Positions 1-5,615 of a stretch of DNA of 6,388 nucleotides are shown one piece after another. Both the position numbers and the translations under genes were made by a program. The notes under the pieces are model-generated. The model worked only from the letters and a program-made list of their open reading frames with translations, did not search any database and was not told the origin of the DNA. The DNA is from Thermodesulfovibrionales bacterium (GTDB taxonomy: Bacteria; Nitrospirota; Thermodesulfovibrionia; Thermodesulfovibrionales; SM23-35), in contig JALHSV010000627.1 of the NCBI GenBank assembly GCA_022865525.1, positions 1 through 6,388 on the forward strand, in the 5' to 3' direction. How positions within the stretch are numbered: the stretch's first letter is position 1; each line of letters begins with the position of its first letter.

Positions 1-1
1 A

Positions 2-1552
2 CATCCTGAACATGCGTATTTCCTCGAAGAGAACTGGCTCTATGAGGCAATAACAGAGAGTTATATTCCGCTCCTGGATGCATTCTCACGACTTGTTGAT
101 GATGGAATTGATTTCAGAATAACGCTGTCATTCAGCGCTTCTCTGACGGAAATGCTGAACGATGCTCTCCTCATGGAACGGTACACAACACACATTGAGA
201 GGCTCCTGGAATTGGCGGAAAGGGAAAGGAGGAGGACCAAAGGGGACCTTCATTTTGAGCCTGTTGTGAGGATGTATCAGAAAAGGTTGAAGAGGATACG
301 ATACCTGTTCGAAGAGGTCTACAAGAAAAATCTACTTTCCGTATTCCGGCAATTACAGGAAACCGGTCATCTGGAAATCATTCCCTCAGCAGCAACACAT
401 GCTTACCTGCCAAACCTCTCTCTTTATCCCCAGGCAGTCAGGGCGCAGATACAGATCGGATTGCAGCAGTACAGAAAAAATTTCGGCCGGCATCCTAATG
501 GGATATGGTTTCCTGAATGCGGCTTTGCATCCGGGTTTGATAATTACCTGAGGGAGGAAGGCCTCACGTTTTTTTTCCTCGAAACACACGGAATTATCCA
601 AGGTTCGCCTTCACCGCACTATGGAACATATTTGCCGGCTTTATGCCACTCAGGTGTTTCGGCTTTCGGGAGGGACTCGGAAACTTCGGGGCAGGTGTGG
701 TCATCTTGTGGGGGATATCCCGGAGATCCTGACTACAGGGACTTTTATCGTGATGCCGGGTTTGACATTGAACAGGATCATATCAGGGCCTTTCTGGAGC
801 CATATGGAGCAAAGACGTATACAGGCCTCAAATATTACCGGATAACAGAAAGGACCAATCATAAAGAGGCATATGCTGTTCAGCGTGCACAGCTCAAGGC
901 AAAAGAACATGCCAATCACTTTATCATGAACAGAGAAAGCCAGGTGCACTATCTGACTGAGAAGCTCAGAATACGACCGGTCATTACTGCAACCTATGAT
1001 GCTGAGCTCTTTGGACACTGGTGGTTCGAGGGTGTCGACTGGCTTGAAATTCTTTTGAAACAAATAGCTCTCAGGAACCGAAACTTCAGGACAATTACCC
1101 CGACAGAATATCTGGGCCTGCAGGACAGCCGGCCCCCTGTGCAGATGTGTCAACCATCGGCATCAAGCTGGGGCGAGAAAGGATATCATGAGGTCTGGCT
1201 GAATGACCGGAATGACCATGTCTACCGGCATCTCCTGAAGGCAACAGAACGGATGGGAGATCTTGCTGAACAATTTTCGCATGCAGAAGGTATCCTTCGC
1301 AGGGCTCTGAACCAGGCTGCACGGGAGATACTGCTCGCGCAGCACAGTGACTGGACATTCATGATGAAAAATGGTTCAGCTGCTGATTATGCAGAAAATC
1401 GTTTTGCAACACACATCAGCAGATTTATGTATCTCTATGAATCTATCTTGTCAAGGGATGTGCAGGAGAGGAGATTGACCGAGATGGAGGATATAGACAG
1501 GATCTTCCAGGATATCGATTACCGGGTATTCGCTGCTATCACGAAAACATAA
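2..1552 (+). CDS. GH57-family 1,4-alpha-glucan branching enzyme (5' partial)
   Basis: Forms alpha-1,6 branches in alpha-1,4-glucan, as in cytoplasmic glycogen synthesis. The reading frame is open from base 2, so the ATG at 152 is internal. The first visible residues, HPEHAYFLEENWLYEA, match the family segment that normally lies some 15-20 residues after the start; 516 residues are visible, so little is missing. Counting visible residues, GIWFPECGF carries the expected nucleophile Glu172 (515-517), YDAELFGHWWFEG carries the acid/base Asp333 (998-1000), and SPHYG carries Tyr207 (620-622), which I equate from memory with the catalytic-loop tyrosine of the Thermus enzyme. The THAYLP and GYPGDPDYR segments are also typical. 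A helical DUF1957-type C-terminal domain follows and includes DWTFMMKNGSAADYAENRF. All catalytic residues in view are intact, so activity is likely. The N-terminal His motif lies outside the window. Another GH57 glucanotransferase activity is possible but less likely. Confidence 0.93.
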   Translation, partial: HPEHAYFLEENWLYEAITESYIPLLDAFSRLVDDGIDFRITLSFSASLTEMLNDALLMERYTTHIERLLELAERERRRTKGDLHFEPVVRMYQKRLKRIRYLFEEVYKKNLLSVFRQLQETGHLEIIPSAATHAYLPNLSLYPQAVRAQIQIGLQQYRKNFGRHPNGIWFPECGFASGFDNYLREEGLTFFFLETHGIIQGSPSPHYGTYLPALCHSGVSAFGRDSETSGQVWSSCGGYPGDPDYRDFYRDAGFDIEQDHIRAFLEPYGAKTYTGLKYYRITERTNHKEAYAVQRAQLKAKEHANHFIMNRESQVHYLTEKLRIRPVITATYDAELFGHWWFEGVDWLEILLKQIALRNRNFRTITPTEYLGLQDSRPPVQMCQPSASSWGEKGYHEVWLNDRNDHVYRHLLKATERMGDLAEQFSHAEGILRRALNQAAREILLAQHSDWTFMMKNGSAADYAENRFATHISRFMYLYESILSRDVQERRLTEMEDIDRIFQDIDYRVFAAITKT

Positions 1553-1583
1553 GCAGAGACTGGATTGAATGCATCTTTGTCCA

Positions 1584-2492
1584 TTACCCCAGCAGCTTGT
1601 CATAGGGATATGCCTTCAGGAAGGACACGAATTCCTCGAGTGAATTCGATGAGACAGAGTTTTTTTTCATAATGAGTGAAAAATCCCTCACCATCTTCTC
1701 CTCCTTTATACTGAGGAGGTGCAGGGTACCGTATCTGTTTTCCTTTCGTACGGCCCAGCGTGAGATGATCGAGATGCCCAGTCCATTCTCAACGGCATCC
1801 TTAATAGCCTCTGTACTTCCGAGAATCGCGGATATCTTTAAGTCGTGGAGGGTAATGTCGTGTCGGGCGAGAAACTTCTCTATCATCTGTCTTGTCCCTG
1901 ATCCAGGCTCCCTCAATATAAACGGTTCCTTGGCGAGTTCAGAAATAGAAACTTCTTTCTTCTTTGCCCAGTGATGTTCAGGTGATACAATCAGCAAGAG
2001 TTCATCGGAGAGAAGTTTTTTTACGATCATCTTCTGCCTGGAAACGTCTCCCTCGACGAGGCCGAGATCAATGTTCCCTGCATTGAGCAGTTCAATGACT
2101 CTTTTAGAGTTGTTCACGAGAAGATATATTTTAATTTTCGGATGAATACGCTTAAACTCCGTGATAAGTGTGGGAAGAATGAAGTTGCCGATGTTTGATC
2201 CCGCTCCAATAGACAGGCTCCCCTTCACAAGTCCTGTCTGCTTCCCAATTGCCTTTTCTGCTGATGTGTAGAGTGTGAGGATTTCTTTTGCATACTTATA
2301 GAGAGTCTCCCCGGCAGGCGTAAGGGTAACTGTGCTCGAGGATCTGTCAAATAATTTCGTCTCATATTTCTCCTCAAGGGCTTGAATCTGGAGGCTGACA
2401 GCAGGCTGTGTGAGATGGATGATTTCAGAGGTTTTCGAGAAACTCTTTGTCTCAGCAACCGTACAGAAGACTTTTAGTTTGTGATCTTCCAT
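1584..2492 (-). CDS. LysR-type transcriptional regulator
   Basis: A 302-residue LysR-family DNA-binding regulator, the usual length. The N-terminal winged helix-turn-helix covers about residues 1-60, with the recognition segment SFSKTSEIIHLTQPAVSLQI (18-36 region) followed by the linker helix rich in Leu/Lys to about residue 90. The type-2 periplasmic-binding-like effector domain runs from about 91 to 295, with GSLSIGAGSNIGNFILP at its first strand, a typical REPGSGTRQMIEKFL segment at 194-208, and ENGLGISIIS at 235-244. That pattern recalls the CysL/CbbR-like branch, but the effector and targets cannot be told from sequence. The ATG at 2492 is set by a GGAGG six bases upstream. The gene converges on the GH57 gene and has no divergently transcribed partner, so the usual LysR clue to its target is missing. 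An inverted heptamer repeat lies just upstream and might contain its promoter or operator. The specific role is unknown. Confidence 0.93.
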   Translation of the reverse strand: MEDHKLKVFCTVAETKSFSKTSEIIHLTQPAVSLQIQALEEKYETKLFDRSSSTVTLTPAGETLYKYAKEILTLYTSAEKAIGKQTGLVKGSLSIGAGSNIGNFILPTLITEFKRIHPKIKIYLLVNNSKRVIELLNAGNIDLGLVEGDVSRQKMIVKKLLSDELLLIVSPEHHWAKKKEVSISELAKEPFILREPGSGTRQMIEKFLARHDITLHDLKISAILGSTEAIKDAVENGLGISIISRWAVRKENRYGTLHLLSIKEEKMVRDFSLIMKKNSVSSNSLEEFVSFLKAYPYDKLLG

Positions 2493-2497
2493 GCATA

Positions 2498-2503
2498 CCC
2501 TCC
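2498..2503 (-). promoter_or_regulatory. Shine-Dalgarno site of the LysR gene
   Basis: On the minus strand the bases read GGAGGG, with the GGAGG core (2499-2503) ending six bases before the ATG at 2492. This strong site decides the start codon. A second ATG at 2496 is out of frame and too close to the site. Confidence 0.75.
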
Positions 2504-2512
2504 AGAGGAAAA

Positions 2513-2599
2513 AGTTAAAAGTTAAGAGTTAAACACCTTGACACATATTTGCACTTTTCAATGGTAACTTTTCACTCATAACTTTCAACTTTTAACTAA
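2513..2599. repeat. Inverted arrays of a 7-base repeat (AGTTAAA / TAACTTT)
   Basis: The left arm holds three contiguous heptamers, AGTTAAA, AGTTAAG and AGTTAAA (2513-2533). The right arm holds five in the same period but inverted: TAACTTT, TCACTCA, TAACTTT, CAACTTT and TAACTAA (2565-2599). The arms are separated by 31 bases. Eleven bases are perfectly complementary (2513-2523 with 2587-2597), and 16 of 18 match over 2513-2530 with 2580-2597, so a long stem-loop is possible. The repeat fills the spacer between the 3' end of rnpB and the ribosome-binding site of the LysR gene. It could be a regulatory site, a 3' processing or attenuation structure, or a simple-sequence repeat of the short-tandem-heptamer kind. 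I cannot choose between these from one copy. Confidence 0.75.
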
Positions 2600-2605
2600 T
2601 TTTTT

Positions 2606-3078
2606 GTCAGAGCAGGCTGTAAGCCGAGTTCTGTTTCCGTGATCATTCATCTATGGTCTGATATTGCTATCAGACTCGTGCGGTCTATACCCATTCCGCC
2701 TCCCTGATGGCCTGAGGCTGATCAGGGATTCGAAGGGGCACTTCTCAAGGCGGAACCTATTCGACCTTGCTCAAGGCGGGGTTTTCCAAGCATGGGATGT
2801 TACCATCCCACCTGGTAAGCTCTTACCTTACCTTTTCACCCTTATCCCGACAAATGCCGGGACGGTTTCCCTTTCTGTGGCACTTTCCTTGGGATTACTC
2901 CCAGTCGCTGCTAACGACCGCCTTGCCCTGCTGAGCTCGGACTTTCCTCCCGAACGAGACTGCGCCCCAAAAGCTCCGACGTACCGTTACCGGTGAAAAG
3001 TTCTTCAGTTACTCCTCTGATAACTCACGTTCAGCTCCAGACGCAGACAGGTCGGGCAACCACGCGTCCTGCTCTGAC
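2606..3078 (-). ncRNA. rnpB: RNase P RNA, bacterial class A
   Basis: The catalytic RNA subunit of RNase P, which cleaves 5' leaders from precursor tRNAs. Conserved cores are present on the minus strand: GGAGGAAAGTCCGAGCTC (5' P4, with the universal bulged U), AAGGGTGAAAAGG followed by TAAGAGCTTACC, GAGCAAGGTCGAATAGG, TAGATGAATGA, and ACAGAACTCGGCTTACAG (3' P4). The ends are set by an 11-bp perfect P1 helix, 2606-2616 with 3068-3078. P14 is a 6-bp stem with a GTAA loop (2794-2809) and P18 an 8-bp stem with a GCAA loop (2656-2675). A P6 pseudoknot, GGGC (2925-2928) with GCCC (2736-2739), supports class A. At about 473 bases it is longer than the E. coli RNA (about 377). The excess lies in a branched P3 (2960-3046) and an extra hairpin in the P15-P17 region (2701-2728). 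No U-tract terminator follows P1; the minus strand there reads AAAAAA. Exact ends are inferred from P1. Confidence 0.97.
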
Positions 3079-3124
3079 TATAATTTTATTTTATTATTAT
3101 ATAATAAAGACTATAATTTGGAAA
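3079..3124 (-). promoter_or_regulatory. AT-rich candidate promoter of rnpB
   Basis: The 103-base spacer between the zinc-ribbon gene and rnpB holds no ORF worth calling. Its rnpB-proximal half is almost pure A/T. On the minus strand a perfect TATAAT (3096-3101) lies 17 bases from TTTCCA (3119-3124, four of six matches to the -35 consensus), which would start transcription about ten bases before P1. A TAAAAT at 3083-3088 would fit a start exactly at P1 but has no good -35. The 11-base sequence AAATTATAGTC occurs twice, at 3076-3086 and 3109-3119. The call rests on sequence match only. Confidence 0.4.
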
Positions 3125-3181
3125 GAGGTTTTTTTGTCATCACGTATTCTTTGATCCGGGTATGCTGAAAGATTTGTGTCT

Positions 3182-3895
3182 TTAGGAAGTACTATTCTTG
3201 TAGAAAATAATTCTGCGGCATTGTGGACAATTATAAATCTCTTCGTTCTTTTTTAACTCTACGAAGAGCTGTGGCGGTATATTCATATTACATCCCTGAC
3301 ATATTTCGTCTTTGACTTCGATGACTGCAAGTCCACCGCATATTTCGAGCAGCATGAAATACTGGTCATACACCTCGCTGTCTACTGCTTCAATAACTTT
3401 TTCCCTGATCCCCTGTACTTTCAGAAGTTCTTTTTCCGTCTCTGATTTCTCATTTTCAATATCCTTTTTCAATGTTTCAACTTTTTCCTTGTTTGCTCTG
3501 TAGTTTTGTTCCTCTGTCTTGATCTGTTTCCCCAGGGTATCTGCGTCTTCCATGGCAGAAAGGATATCGTCTTCTATGGATGAGCGGGCATCTTCTACGG
3601 CTTTGATTTCTTTGAGGAGCGCCTGATATTCCTTGTTCGTCTTAATCTCGCCGGTTCGCATCTTCAGCTTGTTGATCTTGTCATTGATATCTTCCAATGC
3701 CCGCTCTTTCTCGCGTTTCTTTTTTTCGAAAGCCTCATGCTGCTGTTTTATCCTGTTCAGCACATTCTGACTGTCCTGAAGGGGTGATTCTACTTCGGTG
3801 ATCTTTCCCGGGACATCTTCGATCGTGCGTTGGATCGCACGTATTTTTGAGTCAATCTGCTGAAGTTGTATCAAGTGCTCAAGTTGTTTATTCAC
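3182..3895 (-). CDS. COG1579/DUF164 coiled-coil protein with C4 zinc ribbon
   Basis: A 237-residue protein, typical for the family. Residues from about 5 to 185 are a highly charged Lys/Glu coiled-coil hairpin (heptad-rich stretches such as QQHEAFEKKKREKERALED), matching the CT398/CdsZ and Helicobacter HP0958 (FlgZ) fold. The C-terminus is a zinc ribbon with Cys199, Cys202, Cys223 and Cys226, in CQGC and CPQC knuckles about 20 residues apart. No signal peptide or membrane segment is seen, so it should be cytoplasmic. Known members act as chaperone or adaptor proteins: HP0958 binds the sigma factor RpoN and flagellin mRNA, and CdsZ is linked to type III secretion. Neither role can be assumed here. 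The start is GTG, following an in-frame stop 15 bases before it, and no clear Shine-Dalgarno site is visible. It lies between a tRNA and rnpB in the rpoD transcription direction, which suggests a link to RNA metabolism or transcription (inference). Confidence 0.9.
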   Translation of the reverse strand: MNKQLEHLIQLQQIDSKIRAIQRTIEDVPGKITEVESPLQDSQNVLNRIKQQHEAFEKKKREKERALEDINDKINKLKMRTGEIKTNKEYQALLKEIKAVEDARSSIEDDILSAMEDADTLGKQIKTEEQNYRANKEKVETLKKDIENEKSETEKELLKVQGIREKVIEAVDSEVYDQYFMLLEICGGLAVIEVKDEICQGCNMNIPPQLFVELKKNEEIYNCPQCRRIIFYKNSTS

Positions 3896-3936
3896 TATTT
3901 TTCGTCTGCCCTATCAGGACTCCGGGAGAAATTATC

Positions 3937-4012
3937 TGGTGGGCCCACCAGGACTCGAACCTGGGACCAACCGGTTATGAGCCGGTAGCTCTACCAGCTG
4001 AGCTATGGGCCC
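3937..4012 (-). tRNA. tRNA with CAU anticodon, probably tRNA-Ile2 (else elongator Met)
   Basis: A complete 76-base cloverleaf with encoded CCA (3937-3939). The 7-bp acceptor is GGGCCCA with TGGGCCC; the D stem GCTC/GAGC has an 8-base loop with GG; the anticodon stem ACCGG/CCGGT encloses CTCATAA (anticodon CAT); the variable loop is TGGTC; and the T stem CCAGG/CCTGG encloses TTCGAGT. CAT is shared by initiator Met, elongator Met and Ile2, the last read as AUA after lysidine modification by TilS. Initiator is ruled out by the normal G1-C72 pair and the lack of a three-GC anticodon stem. The C4-G69 and C5-G68 pairs, described as TilS determinants in E. coli, and the variable loop favour Ile2. 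It follows rpoD by 46 bases on the same strand with no visible terminator, so it may be processed from a common transcript. The 3' end forms a 14-base perfect palindrome (3937-3950). Confidence 0.97.
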
Positions 4013-4058
4013 GAAACAAATAACAACTTAATAGTTTAATCTTGTCGAGGAATGCAGG

Positions 4059-5615
4059 TCAAGGTTTTTCGATGAATTCCCTGAGCCACTTGCTTCTCGA
4101 CGGATGTTTTAACTTTCTTATCGCCTTCACCTCTATCTGCCTGATTCGTTCACGGGTAACATCAAACTCCAGACCGACTTCTTCAAGGGTGAGAGGCACG
4201 TCTTCCCCGATCCCGAATCTTTTCCTGATGATCTTCTCTTCTTTTGGTGGGAGCGAACCCAATATCCTGTCTATCTTCTTTCTTAGGTCATCATGGATGA
4301 CAAAATCAAGGGGGGAGAGCATCGCTTTATCCTCGATAAAGTCCCTGAGATGACTGTCTTCTTCACCGACCGGGGTTTCGAGGGATACCGGTTCTTTTGA
4401 TATTTTAAGGATCCCGTCCACTTTTGCGGAAGGCATATGGAGATTTTCAGCTATCTCGGCAGATGTTGGTTCCCTTCCCATGACCTGTACCAGTTCCCGT
4501 GCCATCTTTGTTATCCTGTTCATCGTCTCGACCATATGCACGGGTATCCGGATTGTGCGTGACTGATCAGCAAGTGCCCTTGTTATTGCCTGCCGTATCC
4601 ACCATGTTGCATAGGTACTGAATTTGTATCCGCGCTGGTACTCAAATTTATCGACGGCCCTCATGAGGCCGCTATTCCCTTCCTGTATGAGATCAGAGAA
4701 GCTCAGCCCCCTGCCTAAATATCGCTTGGCTATGCTGATGACAAGGCGCAGGTTGGCTTCTATCATGTTTTTTCTCGCGTCAAATACTTCCCGCTCTCCC
4801 TCCAGGAGAACTTTCAGGGCCTTTTTTATTTCAGAAGATTGCATTTCAAATAAGAGTTCCTTTGCCCCGAAGTGCTGTTTGAGCAAGCGGAGCTCCTTGG
4901 CAGCTTCAGTATGAGACTTTGCCCGCTTACTCAGGCCGGCAATCCGCTTCTGAAGGATATCCAGCTCTGCGGCCGATATTTTTAATTCTTCTGAAAATAC
5001 CGTGATGACATCATCCTTCAATCTGAGCTGGCGCACCTTCTCAATAATCTGATTCCTGTTTTGTTCAAGTGTCTTAATAAGCGGATGGCGATCTCTCATG
5101 CCTGTTTTCTGAGATTGGGAAATCCGGGCCGGCGCATCGACAGGGGAAATATCTTTGAGTCTCTTGAGCAATGCCTTTCTTTTTTTATTCAGGGCGTCTA
5201 TTTCTTTTGTGATCCTGAAAAATCTTTTGCTCTCCAGATGAAGGTCTTCTTCTGTTTCTTCGTCGATGAATTGAATGATGTCCGTGAGAGGAGCTTCTCC
5301 TTGTTTGCATATTTTCCCTAAAACAATCAGTTTGTTCAGCACAAAGGGAAGTGAAAAGAGTACACGGTAGATCTTTGTCTTTCCTTCTTCCATCTTTTTT
5401 GCGATCCCGATTTCCCCTTCTCTCGTAAGGAGCGGAACACTGCTCATCTCTTTCAGATAAATGCGGACGGGATCTTTTTCACTTTCTATGAGGGATGACG
5501 GTTTTTCCTCGTCTTCGGGGGTCTTTTCATCTATCTCTGTATCGAAAAACAGTTGGTGCTCATTTTTTTCGTACTCAGCTCCGAAGTAATCAAAATAGTC
5601 AAAGTACTGTTTCAT
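4059..5615 (-). CDS. rpoD: Primary sigma factor, sigma-70 (RpoD)
   Basis: The housekeeping sigma subunit, which directs RNA polymerase to -10/-35 promoters. Of 518 residues, region 1.2 starts at about 48 (DPVRIYLKEMSSVPLLTREG). A charged, coiled-coil-like non-conserved segment covers about 81-282. Region 2 covers about 283-358, with ANLRLVISIAKRYLGRGLSF, the DLIQEGNSGLMRAVDKFEY core-binding helix and the melting segment KFSTYATWWIRQAITRALAD. Region 3 runs from about 360 to 440. Region 4 covers about 445-512, with the helix-turn-helix LTLEEVGLEFDVTRERIRQI that reads the -35 element. Only 47 mostly acidic residues precede region 1.2, so a full region 1.1 is not evident. Ser315 replaces the usual Ile/Leu/Thr of the EGNxGL motif. 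The ATG overlaps the dnaG stop (ATGA) and follows AAAGGGG by seven bases, which supports this start and translational coupling. Size, intact region 1.2 and the dnaG link mark it as the primary, not an alternative, sigma. Confidence 0.97.
   Translation of the reverse strand: MKQYFDYFDYFGAEYEKNEHQLFFDTEIDEKTPEDEEKPSSLIESEKDPVRIYLKEMSSVPLLTREGEIGIAKKMEEGKTKIYRVLFSLPFVLNKLIVLGKICKQGEAPLTDIIQFIDEETEEDLHLESKRFFRITKEIDALNKKRKALLKRLKDISPVDAPARISQSQKTGMRDRHPLIKTLEQNRNQIIEKVRQLRLKDDVITVFSEELKISAAELDILQKRIAGLSKRAKSHTEAAKELRLLKQHFGAKELLFEMQSSEIKKALKVLLEGEREVFDARKNMIEANLRLVISIAKRYLGRGLSFSDLIQEGNSGLMRAVDKFEYQRGYKFSTYATWWIRQAITRALADQSRTIRIPVHMVETMNRITKMARELVQVMGREPTSAEIAENLHMPSAKVDGILKISKEPVSLETPVGEEDSHLRDFIEDKAMLSPLDFVIHDDLRKKIDRILGSLPPKEEKIIRKRFGIGEDVPLTLEEVGLEFDVTRERIRQIEVKAIRKLKHPSRSKWLREFIEKP

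Noticed and set aside
701..1153. A 150-codon minus-strand open frame opposite the GH57 gene.
   Set aside because: It runs across the coding strand for the catalytic GYPGD and YDAELFGHWWFEG motifs, which must be under selection in the other frame; no recognisable domain.
152..1552. ATG at 152 as the start of the GH57 gene.
   Set aside because: The frame stays open to base 2 and the residues before it match the N-terminal family sequence, so this Met is internal.
1698..1718. Inverted repeat CTCCTC/GAGGAG.
   Set aside because: It lies inside the LysR coding region, arms are only six bases and no T-run follows; likely chance.
2538..2566. TTGACA on the plus strand as a promoter -35.
   Set aside because: No acceptable -10 lies at 16-18 bases, and transcription would be antisense to rnpB with no gene to serve.
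2598..2616. T-run next to the P1 strand as a rho-independent terminator of rnpB.
   Set aside because: The T-run is on the plus strand. On the transcribed minus strand it is A-rich, so it cannot end rnpB transcription in the usual way.
2664..2996. A 110-codon open frame on the plus strand across the middle of rnpB.
   Set aside because: It is the antisense of the conserved RNase P RNA, a well-known source of spurious hypothetical proteins; it has no ribosome-binding site and its composition follows the RNA helices.
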